A stretch of 64,000 nt of DNA from the NCBI RefSeq assembly GCF_023898315.1, contig NC_064617.1:713207202-713271201 (forward strand). The letters are read 5' to 3'. Positions 10,440 through 22,383 of the stretch are shown here, in pieces. Below the pieces are notes generated by a model. The model was given only the letters and a program-made list of their open reading frames with translations. It searched no databases and had not been told where the DNA came from. Numbering within the stretch: the stretch's first letter is position 1; each line of letters begins with the position of its first letter. The translations under genes were made by a program, and so were the position numbers. Source of the stretch: Schistocerca nitens (taxonomy: Eukaryota; Arthropoda; Insecta; Orthoptera; Acrididae).

Positions 10440-11700
10440 AATAAGGAAAAATGACGTAGCAGCTTTCTCATCCATACATGACACCAGCGGAAAAATGCTT
10501 ATCGGAGCACAAAAAATGCGAATATGTTCCTGCCTCTTTAAAAGACTGACTGAAAAGAGGTTCACCAGCTGCCTCAGTCTACCATTCTCAACACCTCTAA
10601 AAATTTTTCCAAATATTTTGGCTTGCGAACATATTCGCGCTCTTTTCAACGTACAACTCACCCCTGACTCCCACAAGCTCCCATAAGTGTAACTTGCTCG
10701 CACCCATTGGCCCATCGCTGTAAGTCGTTAATACCCATATACTCCCACTTGCCCATTCTCACTCACTCATTCAGCCCAACTTACTATCATTATCTCTCTG
10801 TCTCTCTCTAACTGCCACTGTCTTCTGTCTCACAGTTAAATTCCCTTTCTATTACTGTCTCTTCTCAATGTCACGTCTCCCTCTTGCTCTTCTTACTGCT
10901 ACTATCTCATTCATTCCTTCCCAATGCTGCTGTCTCTTCTCACTGTCACTTTTCCTCTCTTCCTCGTTGTCGTTGTCATAGAGTCTGTCTCTCATTATCA
11001 CTGGCTCTCACCCACATCCATTTTCTCCTTCTCTTCTTCCTCTCCCAGTGGCGCAATCTGCTTCACTCTAGTCTTGTCATTGCCAACTATGTTCAATTGC
11101 CAATGTGCCCCTCCCTTTCTCTCACACTGCCATTGTCTCCTTCGCTCTTTCTGTATCACAACCACTGTCTGCTATCTTCCCGTATTTATTACTTTTCCGT
11201 CTCTTTGCCACTGTCGCTGTCTCCTTCTCTCGCAACATAAAAAAGTCCGCCCCCGGTAGCTGAGAAGAAAGCGCGACAGAATGTCAATCCTAAGGGCCTG
11301 GGTTCGATTCCCGGCTGGTTCGGGGATTTTCTCCGCTCATGGGCTGGGTGTGGTGTCCTAATCATCATTATTTCATCCCCATCGACGCACAACTCGCCGA
11401 AGTGGCGTCAAAGCGAAAGACTAGCACGCGGCGAACCGTCTATCCGACGGGAGGCCCTAGACACGCAACATTTTAACATAAAAAGGCGCGACATGTTCGA
11501 ATGTCAAAATTGTTAGGCAAATTTTTAAAGGTGCTGAAGAAAGTAGACTGAGGCAACTGGTACAATACTATTCAGTTACTCTTTTAAATAAACAGGAACA
11601 TATTCGTATTTTTTGTGGTGCTATGGAAGCATTACTTCACCGCTACAGCAGGGCATGTCACTCTTTTGAAAAGAACTTTATGAGTGAATAAAATTTTAAG
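10440..11700. repeat. Inverted repeat around a CT-rich core and a SINE
   Basis: The left arm (about 10445-10655, minus) and right arm (about 11500-11665, plus) are diverged copies of one sequence. Both translate in one frame to related peptides, with cores RLRQLV and QEHIRIFC. Between them lie a pyrimidine-rich block (10730-11240) and a SINE-B. The element type is unknown. The arms may be the ends of one transposon or two separate copies. Confidence 0.6.
11245..11474 (+). mobile_element. SINE-B, near full length
   Basis: It starts near gcccccggtagctgag, has gggttcgattcccgg, tctccgctcatgggctgggt and a gacgggaggcccta tail. The TSD aacataaaaa is at 11234-11243 and 11475-11484. Confidence 0.93.
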
Positions 11701-12393
11701 AGTTCGCTTGCGTGAAATTGAAATAACGTAGAACTGTATAATTTTACGCCTCGGTCCGTATATTATATGCATAAAAATTTTGCATGTGATTCAGTACTAC
11801 AACATGGGGTTCGCAGAACTATTCTGATGATAACGGCGGCACTTTAACAGAATATTTCTTCATGCTGCGTCACTTTATAAACTACGTTTTCACCACAAAC
11901 CGGATTTTACGTACATAAGTAGGTTGACTTTGAACCACCAAAGCTGGGAAACGGAAAGAGATATCACCAAAATTTTCAAGGTTGTTCGAGACCGAGAACT
12001 TACCAACAAATCGTAAAAATTTCAGCAATTTGCTGTGCTTAGCCGTGATGGACTCTGCGTCTCGGTTTTTGTACTTAAAAACTATGTTTTTCGGATTTCT
12101 CAAGAATCGCCCATGAACTATATGGTCCTCCATAAGTCCTTAAGGCGCCCCGGAGGGAAAAAAAGAAAGGAAAAAACCGTCCACTTCCCTAAGCTGGAGG
12201 AAGTATATAATATTCAAAAAGTGACCGTGTACTGTAGGATAGTTACATTAAAAGACGATCCTTCTGTTGGGTATACAAATGGTCCCTGGCCCAAGGGCTA
12301 TCCAAAACACTTGACCCTACTTTTCTGTCACCAATAGAAACCGAGGTATGAGCGTGTTCACTATCGGCGTTTTGGAACATAGGCCTATTTAGT
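11701..12393. other. Unassigned DNA
   Basis: No recognised repeat is seen. A 100-codon plus frame at 12035-12337 has no match I know, and codon use gives no reason to prefer it to chance. Confidence 0.35.
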
Positions 12394-12593
12394 GCCGGCC
12401 GGTGTGGCCGAGCGGTTCTAGGCGCTTCAGTCTGGAACCGCGCGACCGCTACGGTCGCAATTTCGAATCCTGCCTCGTTCATGGATGTGTGCGATGTCCT
12501 TAGGTTAGTTAGGTTGAAGTAGTTCTAAGTTCTAGGGGACAGATGACCTCAGCTGTTAAGTCCCATAGTGCTCAGAGCCAATTGAACCATTTG
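12394..12593 (+). mobile_element. SINE-A, full length
   Basis: It starts gccggccggtgtggccgagc and ends agccaattgaaccatttgg. Flanks cctatttagt (12384-12393) and cctattaagt (12596-12605) are a probable TSD with one mismatch. Confidence 0.93.
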
Positions 12594-12599
12594 GACCTA

Positions 12600-13260
12600 T
12601 TAAGTAGCGCATGCTGTGGCATGTGCACCGATTTGCGCGTTGTTTGTGAGAAGATCGTGTGTGAAATCTTATGGAACTTAACTGCTAACGTCATCAGTCC
12701 CTAAGCTTACACACTAATTAACATAAATTATCCTAAGGACAAACACACACACACACCCATGCCCGAGGGACGACTCGAATCTCCGCCGGAACCAGCCGCA
12801 CAGTCCATGACTGCAGCGCCCCAGACCGCTCGGCTAATCCGAGAAAATCGTGTTACGTTTCGTGCAAGGAGAAGAAACGTCTGAAACCACTTACCAGAAT
12901 TTGACAAGGGCAGGATCATGACCTACCGAGACTCTAGTATATCGTTCCGCGATATTGCTGCTCGTGTTGGTCGGGATTACATGACTTTAGTGCGAAGATG
13001 AGATCGACGGATTACGAGGCCCATAACGCCATGCAGGATCTCACCGATGCCAGGCGTCTAGCACCAGGAAGGACAGACATATTATTCGCTCTGCCGTGTA
13101 GGTCCGTACAACACGTCACGTTCCTGGAGTCAGGAAATGGGTTTTGCACGCAACAAGAAAGGTTTCCATAAAGACTGTACGACTTTCCCTGGAACACCAC
13201 AGACTGTTAGCAGCCATTCCTTTGATATGGCAACGGCCCCGCTGTTCACAACCCTAGGAA
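12600..13260 (+). pseudogene. Tc1-like transposase 5' relic
   Basis: Positions 12894-12995 translate to FDKGRIMTYRDSSISFRDIA followed by ARVGRD, the paired-type HTH start of a Tc1 transposase. Later parts give only scattered similarity. The catalytic core and TIRs are missing or unrecognised. A SINE-A variant lies at 12661-12840. Confidence 0.75.
12661..12840 (-). mobile_element. SINE-A variant
   Basis: This sub-family differs from common SINE-A by cctaagcttacacact and aattatcctaaggacaaac. The same sub-family lies on plus at 26729-27123. Flanks gagaagatcgtgt (12648-12660) and gagaaaatcgtgt (12841-12853) form a 13-bp TSD with one mismatch. Confidence 0.9.
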
Positions 13261-14173
13261 GTTAAGGTATAGTGAATCATTAAGCGACTTTTGGTTTAGC
13301 AAAGTCTGTAATGTTTCTTAGGCCGACGACTAAACAGATACTCTACAGAAATGTTGTCAACATTTGAAACCGTCGAATTCCTTTTTTTTTTTATTCTAGC
13401 ATCTTGCAAATTTTTTTGATCCGAAAAAGAACGAAATGGACTAGAAATTCCATTTGGTTCTGTATCTGTAAGACATTCGTGCCACATAGCACTGTAGTGT
13501 TTCTTCTGTGTTACATCGTAAATTTCTGACTATTGGTCATAACAAAATACCGACATTTCTAGGTTTCTCGCGAATGTATATTTTTTTATCTTGGGTTTCT
13601 AAATATGTATTTCCTTTTACTCGATATCTTTCAGTAACATGACTACTGTGCTGTTAACAGCTAGTTAGCCTTTGCTTCAAACTTCTATTTTAACTTTCTA
13701 TTTACCATAGTGTTGTTATTGCTGTTGATCAGTTAAGGAACTTTTTTTTCATCGTACTCATATATGAATGTTACATCAAAATAAAATAAAATGAATCCAA
13801 CGAAAAATGCCGATCACATTGTCTTGTTCTGCGTAATGATTGGGATCTGATGACCACAAAGTCAAGCATCTTAAGCGTGAAATTATCACGTCACTAAATT
13901 GAGCTACGTTTCTTAGGGAAAAAACTATCAAGGCTATAGCTATTTCATAACACATCGAACGAAATAAACGTTTCTGGTTTTAATTTTAAAAAGAAAGCAG
14001 AAGGCAGAAGAGAAATATTGATGTAACTACGTTGAATAAATGACCATCAAAATTTTCTAAACGTTTCATCTGAGGCACGAATAAACTGTTTTACAGCAAG
14101 AAATATGCATGTAACCTAAAAATAAAAGGAAAGGCCACATAATCACTGTTATATTACTGCTCTCCACTCACTT
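13261..14173. other. Unassigned AT-rich DNA
   Basis: No repeat, RNA or coding feature is recognised. Confidence 0.4.
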
Positions 14174-14184
14174 TCACCCTTTGG

Positions 14185-14295
14185 TTCAAAATGGCTCTGA
14201 GCCCTATGGGACTCAACTGCTGTGGTCATAAGTCCCCTAGAACTTAGAACTACTTAAACCTAACTAACCTAAGGACAGCACACAACACCCAGCCA
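14185..14295 (-). mobile_element. SINE-A/B chimera, 5'-truncated
   Basis: The SINE-A tail and body join cagcacacaacacccagcca, the junction also seen in the chimeric SINE at 34973-35187. A perfect 11-bp TSD tcaccctttgg at 14174-14184 and 14296-14306 shows that the short form integrated as such. Confidence 0.9.
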
Positions 14296-14306
14296 TCACC
14301 CTTTGG

Positions 14307-14768
14307 AACTTAAAGGTTGGGTGAATTTCATGTCTCAGAGACATGTCACAACACACACGGTTTTGGAAATAACAGTTCTTCATATTTGCAGTGGAAATTT
14401 GGGTTATAAAGACATTTTAGGAATTAATGTATTTTGGCGGGTAAATAAACGCTTTTTCTATAAAGCATGCGTCCATGGCTTAAGAATCTTTCAGGATATT
14501 GTGGTTCCTCTCGTGTCTTCTAAGGTGGTTGGGTTAATTCATGATCCACAAATAGGTGATGCACATTACATGTAACGATGGTATGCGCTTGTGAACGACC
14601 CTGATTCCTGTTAATAGTGTGACGATTCTTTACCACGTTTTTATAAGGCTGCTTTCTTGCCTGTTTGCACGTTCAGTAAAAATTTTGACGCTGATTGTAA
14701 ACTAATCTTCCGATGAACAAGGGATTTGAAATTTTAAACGTAGCTCAGAACTGGATGCAGTATTGATT
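14307..14768. other. Unassigned DNA
   Basis: A 90-codon plus frame at 14303-14575 overlaps the TSD boundary and matches nothing I recognise. No other feature is seen. Confidence 0.35.
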
Positions 14769-14782
14769 CACGTTCTTGTTTT

Positions 14783-14970
14783 AATGGCTCTAAGCACTAT
14801 GTGACTTAACATCTGAGATCACCAGTCCCCTAGACTTAGAACTACTTAAACCTCACCAACCTAAGGACATCACACACATCCATACCCGAGGCAGGATTCG
14901 AACCTGCGACCGCAGCGGCAGTGCGGTTCCGGACTGAAGCGCCTAGAACCGCTCGGTCACAGCGGCCGGA
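14783..14970 (-). mobile_element. SINE-A, full length
   Basis: The head (ggattcgaacctgcgaccgc on plus), body and tail are all present. The 11-bp TSD cacgttcttgt is at 14769-14779 and 14973-14983. Confidence 0.94.
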
Positions 14971-15261
14971 CCCACGTTCTTGTCTGTTGGGACTGAGGGT
15001 GAGTACAGAAAAATCTTCGTAGGATCCTCTCATGACCAGCGTCTTGTGAGGGTGGTACTGGTATGCGTTCCAGATAGTATGTGAGAAGTTGGCACAGCTG
15101 AGAGAGAAAGGGGGAAGAGGAGATGGACTTCGCTTCCTTGTTTGTCTGTGTGTTTAGTACAAATTTTGCAATTGATCCTGAATTAACTTTACAATAAGCT
15201 AGAGACCTGAAATTTTAAACATAGCTCAGAATTGTATGGCAGTGCCAATTTACTTTTTTTC

Positions 15262-15445
15262 TTGTCTTGTGTGTGGCGGAGGGTACATTGTGTAGCACTG
15301 CCGTTTCCACCTTCTTCCTATTCTAGTTGTGAATAGTTTCTGGAACAAACGATCACTGGTAAGCCTCCGTATGAGCTCGAATCTCTCTGGTATTTACCTT
15401 CACGGTCTCTTTGCAGATATACATAGGAAGAAGGAAGCAATATAT
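15262..15445 (-). mobile_element. CR1-like LINE 3' end, diverged
   Basis: It shares gtgtggcggagggtac, tgcctccgtatgagc-like and tttgcagatatacat-like words with the 3' end of the LINE at 49735-52960. Only the 3' terminus is present. Confidence 0.6.
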
Positions 15446-15557
15446 TGGATGATTCGGGTGAAGAGAAAATGAAATAAACTTAAAATTTACCACTTGTCTC
15501 TGTTGTAGTCTCACAAAAATATTTGAAATCGATGATAAATCTCATACACACAGGTCT

Positions 15558-16012
15558 AAAAGGCGGAAAATAATTATTTAAATAAAAGTGAATTTTTGGT
15601 GTAGATATTTTTTAAATCAAACTAAAAAGTATAAAATAATTTCTGCTAGCCACATACAGATTCCTAACCTCAGCATACGTACCTGAAAATATGTAATTGT
15701 GAATTTTCAGTAGCTGTGTAAATACTGGTAAGAAGTAGAATGAAAAATATGCGGCGCATGCCGTACGTAATGTAACTGGTGCATGAATAGTTCACTTCCT
15801 TACTGTTACCTGCTGCATGAAACCCACGTTTTTCGTTTTAATCTTACAAACAATTTCATAGCTGTTCAAAGTTCACAATCGCGTATTTTCAGGGCTATCT
15901 GTTTGGGATTAGGAATACGTATGGGGCTTGGAGAAACTTTTTATATTTTGTAGTGCGATATGGAAACGTGGTGTACTGAAAATTCATTTTTACTTAAATA
16001 ATTATTGAGGGG
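15558..16012. mobile_element. Palindromic (foldback) element, about 455 bp
   Basis: The left arm starts aaaataattatttaaataaa. The right arm, reverse complemented, starts aataattatttaagtaaaaa. The two arms align, with divergence, for about 200 bases each to a small spacer near 15765-15800. There is no coding capacity. The structure is that of a non-autonomous foldback MITE. Exact ends and TSD are not determined. Confidence 0.7.
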
Positions 16013-17159
16013 TTGGCACTGCGAAGCAGGGTCCTCTAATGAGGCTCACCGATCAGAAGTCTCTGTGAATTTTAAATATGAATCTCGTGCTTTACGTTTA
16101 TCTGAAATGTCCACTGAAATCACTTGACGCGTTATGTTTTGCATTCGGTGCGAACAATATACCTTGGCAGTTCCGGAAAGTATTTCTTCGTTTTTTACTT
16201 ACTCAAACGTACGTCCACTTAAACTAACATGTACACTTACACAACGATATAGAGCATGCAGAAAGCATGGTGATTCGGATTTGTGAGTGGGAAATTTTGA
16301 AGAAATTAAAAGCCTGAATTGGCTGACAGTGAATAAAGTCGATTTTATCAAGTAAGTCGAAATACAAAGTTTGATCGAACTATTTTTCCGAGAGGGCGTT
16401 ATGATTATCTAATAGTTTTCTTCATATTCAGTCCGGATATACTATGAAGTTAGTGACGTATATGCATGTCTTTGGGGATGTTTGCAATCTTTTGTTATAA
16501 GTGGAACGTCCCAATTATATAGAGAAGTCTTCGTGCAGGAAAAAATGAAAAAAAGGCAAATTTAAACCTCTTGACATAGATTCCGACATCTTTAAAAGAA
16601 GTGCATTAAATATGTAACCATAAGGCACGAATGAAGATAAAGTTCACTTCCTTAATAATAAAACCATAAAATATCTTGCTGAATGTCATTAGAAAGTGCT
16701 TCACAAACGCAGCTGCTGAAGTATTTTCAAATGACAATCAGCACGATATTTTTTAATATTAATTAATTTAACGTACCTCCAGAACATCATGTAACCAGTG
16801 TTAAACATTGAGCTTTCTGAAGAAGACGGTTTTAAAGACGTCGTAACCTAGGTCAAGGGCTTTTCAGTAAGCCTTGTACTATTGCAAATGAATTGGATTT
16901 TTTTCTCCAGCCATGTTCAAGATTCTAAAATATCTAGAAAAGTAATGATTTTCTCGGTAAATATATGAAGAGATATCTGGGTAAGTTGTATTTCTATTTA
17001 CAAGTAAATACATATTTCTGTTTTGTTTTAAATCACCCTTGATTCGCCTACTCTCACGCCCCCTCTCGTTACACTCACACACACAAACATTATATTTTTA
17101 GAGAAGTTTTCCTTACGTAGCAAGTGTTATTTCTTTTCAAAATTATTATTGTTGTCTCT
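16013..17159. other. Mostly unassigned, one hairpin repeat
   Basis: Positions 16817-16849 are a reverse-strand version of the GTTTC/ATCTTCAG hairpin motif (GACG/CGTC stem). The rest is AT-rich with no recognised feature. Confidence 0.4.
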
Positions 17160-17840
17160 CCATGTTCATCTCTATATGGTGCGAAAATTGGCAATTGATG
17201 CTAAATAATGAAAAGTGTGAGGTGATCCACATGAGTGCTAAATCGGATCCGTTAAACTTCGGTTACACGATAAGTCAGTCAAATCTAAAGGCCGTAAATT
17301 CAATTAAATATCTAGGAATTGCAGTTACGAGAGCTTTAATTGGAAAGAATTCATAGAGAATGTTGTGGGGAAGGCGAACCAAAGACAGATCTACTAAAGA
17401 GAATGCGTACACTACGCTTGTCCTTCCTTTTTTGAAGTACTGCTGCGCGGTGTGGGGCCCTTACCAGACCGGATTATTAACGGAGTAGATTGAGAAAGTT
17501 CAAAGATGGGTTGCACGTTTGTGTTATCGAGAAATAGGGGAGAGAGTGTCACAGAAATGATATATGATTTGGGGTGGACATCATTAAAACAAAGGCGTTT
17601 TTCGTTGCAGCTTTATCACTAACTTTCTCCTCTGAATGCAAAAGTATTTTGTTTACGCCAACCTACATAGGGGGAAACGATCATCATAATAAAATAATGG
17701 AAATCAGAGTTCGCATGGAAAAATTTAAATGTTTGTTTTTTCCGCGCGCTGTTTAGAGAATTATTTTGGAGGTGGTTCGATGAACGATCTGCCAGGCACT
17801 TATGTGTAATTTGCAGAGGTAGGTAGGTGTAGATGTAGAA
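17160..17840 (+). pseudogene. CR1-like LINE, 3' half
   Basis: Positions 17180-17356 encode WCENWQLMLNNEKCEVIHMS and NSIKYLGIAV, the segment just after the FADD box in CR1/Jockey-type reverse transcriptases. Diverged frames continue, with remnants like EKVQRWVARL. The copy ends in the family 3' motif, gtaggtgtagatgtag. It is 5'-truncated and broken by stops. Confidence 0.8.
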
Positions 17841-18034
17841 TTCTTCGATAAAATAAAATTGCATCTAATACAGCATACGTAAACAGACAATTCTTTCGTC
17901 AGCTGCAGATAGAGAACAAGAAATAATATTGTTATGAAATAATGAAACTTACTGTTACAACGAGTGACTGAATGTATATAAGGCGCATCCTTCATAAACT
18001 TTCGGTTTGAGGAGTTCGTGATATGTTCAGTGCT

Positions 18035-18275
18035 GACCTTGCCATTAGAAGTGGTTAAGGCGCTGGGCTCGCTTTCGGAAGGAAGAGGGTTGATATGCCT
18101 GTCCAAGCATCCAATTTCTCTATGTTTCTCCTAACACTTAATGCGAATGCGAGTATAGTCCCTTTGAAGAAGACGCAGCCGTGTTTCCCCCCCCCCCCTT
18201 TCCAGTCTTGTCCAATCCGAGGATGTGCTCTGTCTGTAATGACCCCGTCATCGACGGGATGCTAGTATTTCAAAG
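18035..18275 (+). mobile_element. SINE-C-related, diverged
   Basis: A tRNA-like head (gtggttaaggcgctgggctc) is followed by a variant body ending ctgtaatgaccccgtcatcg and acgggatgct. A C-run of about 13 bases interrupts it at 18187-18199. A related tail is at 41385-41470. Confidence 0.6.
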
Positions 18276-19007
18276 CTGAGCCCACGGAGTCCGTGGTGGA
18301 CGTCAGTTGCAGAGACGAGGTAAATTCTTCCCCGAGTTTGTGGAACAGAAGAACGCGTGAATTCCCGTTAACAAGGGATAACTGGTACTCTGCTCTGTCG
18401 GCGGGGCTCTTAGCGGCGTTTCTCATCAGTTTCAGAAGCTGTGAAGTTTCTGCCTCCCCGCGGGAAACGTTTCGAGAAAGTGCGTTGTGCGCTGTTGGAA
18501 CAGATAGCAGCCATTAGTGGTGAGCAGTGACGTCGTCCGATTCCAGTTCATGGGAATCAGAAGATGACTGGCGTAACATGCAACTCGTTATACGGATGCC
18601 GATTATTTTAATCGTCTAGCAATTTTCATTCCAGTTCTGGATTTGGTCTTCTTACTCAGTTTCATTAATAAGGAGACCGTTGAAAATGCAATGTGCACTA
18701 TCTAAAATCATTTACACTCTGATATGCAGCGTCAGTTAGGCTCTGTGACTGGATATTCCTGATGGTTTCGCGCTCCTGAATAGTGATCATTTATTGGACA
18801 TAACTAATTATTACCAAATACTGTGTATTACGATCTGCAAAAGGTGATGCTCTCTGACTCACTCTCCAACAATGCTCGTCGTTCATTGAAACTCGCCAAT
18901 CGTTACGCCTTTTTTTTCATTTCTTCTAATTCTTGGAATGTTATTTAATAAGTGCGTTCGCACATCTGCAATTTGTAGATTTTGTTTTTGAATTTGACAT
19001 CACATTC
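18276..19007. other. Unassigned, GC-richer 5' part
   Basis: The stretch 18280-18530 is GC-richer, has two TCAGTT words (18304, 18425) and donor-like gaggtaaat (about 18318) and gtggtgagc (about 18518). These could mark an untranslated host exon, but such short motifs are weak evidence. The rest is featureless. Confidence 0.25.
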
Positions 19008-19231
19008 ACGCCTCGGTGGGTATGGGGTCAGCTCGTCTGACTGCCATAAAGTGGGCCCGGTTCGAATCCCGGCTGGATCGGAGATTTTCTCCGCTCGGGG
19101 ACCAAGTGTTATGTTTCCTCATCGTCATTTCATTATCATCGACAGGCGACTCACCCCATGTTGTGTCAATTGAAAAGACTTGCTATTCGGCGGCCGACAT
19201 CCCCAGGTGGAAATTCCCGGCCGTCGTTTAA
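19008..19231 (+). mobile_element. SINE-B, diverged
   Basis: It has a tRNA-like head with ggttcgaatcccggctggat, then gattttctccgctcgggg and tcatttcattatcatcgac. Many substitutions indicate an old copy. Confidence 0.8.
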
Positions 19232-21845
19232 TTTTTATTTAGGTAGTGGTCAGGCATATCTAAAGCATAAAAAAATGCCACAGAACGTGCGAACTGAAGT
19301 AAAGATAGCGTAGTTACTACTGGTACACAGTAGTCAGTCCTGTTTTGTTGATGATTTGCACGGTGAGGCTATGGCTGTGTGAAAAACACGTTAATTATTA
19401 CAGAAAAATCGAATGCATCAAACAGCCACTGTTACCAGCAGCTGATGCTGTTGTCACTTTATTGCAAGTACTAATCTGTACTGTACTCAATATCGGCCAT
19501 TTCATTTAAAGCGATCTTCTCTGTCTCTTCTGCAGCCGCCACTTGGTGTACTTCACGACTGTACAACATCGTCAACTTTATCAGCGTAATAAGAATAAGT
19601 TTTGGCGAAGGAATTGTTTCTCTGTTAAAAGTAAGTACCTATTTAGAAACTATTACTCGTTGAAAAAACAGCTAGCTCCCTTGACGTGTGATTTTTGTAA
19701 ATTTAGGTGCACGAAGAGTTCCGTTTTCCTAGGTTGCCAGAACTCACAAGATACCGTAGCACACTACCGACTGATATTGAAGGTATGCAGAATCTCCACA
19801 AGTATATAGGTTATTCTTATGTCAGATGCTTATCAGTAATCAGTACGCTCAAGGATGGGCGATAAGCCGTTCATTTTCTCAGTTTATATGAAAGATCTAT
19901 CAAAGAGCAGGCAACAGGCTCTCTGATTATTCTTTGAATTTGATGTTTCCATCAGGATATCAAGCTTGCCGAACATCTGTAAGAAAAATGAAGAGACATG
20001 TACCTAATTAATGATTTTGTTCGTAGCTGTAGTTCAGCAGCTGCAGAATATTTCACCAAAGATAAAAAGTCAGTCGTCAGCTGCACAGCTTATTAAATTA
20101 TATTACATTATTATATTACATCACAGTATTAGTTTTCAACGCATTGGCAGTGGACTCAGTTAAATGTAGCAGAGGTAATTGTACGAGGCATGTGGAGTAG
20201 AACGAACACACAAAACCCGTTAGTGATTTGTACCTTCGTATGCATCTGAGTGTAGAAATAGTCACTATTTTAACCTTTTCTCGCGAGTCAATTGAGGCTA
20301 ACAACCTTTATTAAAATAATTTCACAAGTATAGCGACGCCGCACCACAAAGGACGAGGGGAAGAATGTCCAGTATACACTGCTTGTGATTTGTTAACCTT
20401 GTGTAGAGTTAGGACGAGATTTACCGGACGAGATAGTAGTCACCTCTTAAAACAGAGCACTGGTCGTTTTGTAGCGCCACAGATGGTACCAGGCAGTCAC
20501 GTGACCCTGTATAGCTGACGTGAAGTCGTGGCAGTCGGGTCCCACGGATAATACGGGCCCTGGAAACGAAGTTGTGACGTCGCAATTGTCGGCTTGTCCG
20601 CCACACTTCGCTGACGCTCGGCTCCGTGAAGGGGCCACGGGAAATAAATACGTTATTTTTCAAAAAATTATTGGAAAAATCGGCGATCGAAATATAATAT
20701 TTGAAATTAATTATAACAGCCTATATCGCAAGCCACGTTTATTAAAAGGTGACGGGTTTCGATCATGACATGATCATCTTCAGACCTTCAACCTTATTGA
20801 TGCAGAGTGACTGTGCTGAGCTACGATAGTCAGCTGGTTTTCGTATATCCACCCTTTTGACTGGAGGTCTTGGGGACCACGGCCGTTCACTATTGTAAGA
20901 AAGTGAAACGCTTGCAGCCGTCCTTATGAGTTTATTTGTTGTGCTGCTATCAGTTTCGGCGCTTCATTGCGCCATCTTCAGGCCGTAGTCGATGCTGAAA
21001 GGTTTATCACGATCCATATATACACTGCATCAGTGGCCGACATAACTGGTTTACGCAGACTACTTTTAACTGTGGTATCAGCACTTCAACCATCAACTGC
21101 CAACTGACTGGAGAAACATTCAAAATATAACATCCAAAGATATGTGTCGGTAGTCGTAGAAGGAACCTAACCGACAGGAACATAGGACGGATGTCACGTA
21201 CTTTCAATACTGTCTGTCTGAAACCGAAAGGAAACTCTGTTGTCGGTGAATGCGGCTCCATCTGAACTAGTTTACGAGCGAACATTGCGAAGGGAACTAC
21301 ATCAAATGAACGTTTTGGGTCTGGTATTTAGGTAAAGGCCGTTGCTCACAGCAACACACAAAGCCGCATGTCTTCTTCGGGCCTTACAACACAAAAACTG
21401 GATAGCAACTGACTGAAGCCATGCACTATGGTCCGATGATGGCGAATATCCATCTTTTCAAACTATCCAAGGTGCCGAGTGCGCCAAAGGCCCAATGAAG
21501 TGTTAAACCGGCAGTGCGTGGTGGTGTACTTCAGGCCTGAGGTCGTTCCGTGATGTTTCGGGAGCGTTTTTTTCATACCGTGGCTTGATCCCCGTCGTTC
21601 AGTTGACAGTGAAGATGAAACGAGGATTGTTGTTTTTTCCTGACGTTCTCGTCATCCAACTGTTTCTCTTTGTTCGGCATCATCAGGATGACTTTTCTGT
21701 GGACACTCCGATCTTTCAAGATGATAACAACCGTGTTCAGATAGCAGCAAACCTGCGTTCCTTGATTGATGAAGATTGAGGCATTCATGAATGGCTCTCT
21801 AATTCATCCGATCGTAATAGTTTAGAAAATAACACCGACTATAGC
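19232..21845. other. Largely unassigned, two hairpin repeats
   Basis: Two GTTTC/ATCTTCAG hairpin motifs occur at 20752-20784 and 20951-20982. A GC-richer piece lies at 20455-20640. Frames at 19543-19809, 20421-20768, 21007-21285 and 21573-21788 match nothing I recognise. Confidence 0.4.
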
Positions 21846-22026
21846 GGGTGAAATGAAATGAGCGTGTGACTCGGGCCTCCCATCTGGTAGACCAGTCGCC
21901 TGGGCAGTCATTTTGGTTAACGCCAAGTCTATGATTTGCATGTCGATGAGTATTAAAAGATGATGGAGACAACACAACATCCAATCGGTGAGTAGAGAAA
22001 ATCTCCGACTGGGTCGGGAATCGAAC
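21846..22026 (-). mobile_element. SINE-B, diverged
   Basis: The minus strand has a gttcgattcccgacc-type head, ctcaccgattgg-type body and gggaggcccgagtcacacgc tail. It joins a T-run at 22027 and has no clear TSD. Confidence 0.8.
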
Positions 22027-22180
22027 TTTTTTTTCTGTAACCATACATATTTATTTAAATTTTTAACAATGAAACATTTTTAAAACATTTCTTTCTATGA
22101 AGATATATTTCTACAGTTGGTAAACATTACTGTCGTTTTTTTAAAGGTTTTCATTTGTATATTCTTTTCTTTTGCAAAAT

Positions 22181-22372
22181 GGTTCAAATGGCTCTGAGCA
22201 CTATGGGACTTATCTGAGGTCATCAGCCCCCTAGAACTTAGAACTACTTAAACCTAACTAACCTAAGGACATCACACACATCCATGCCCGAGGCAGGATT
22301 CGAACCTGCGGCCGTAGCGGTCGCGCGGTTCCAGACTGTAGCGCCTAGAACCGCTCGGCCACTCCGGCCGGC
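22181..22372 (-). mobile_element. SINE-A, full length
   Basis: The copy is close to the common sequence. The 11-bp TSD tttcttttgca is at 22166-22176 and 22373-22383. Confidence 0.95.
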
Positions 22373-22383
22373 TTTCTTTTGCA

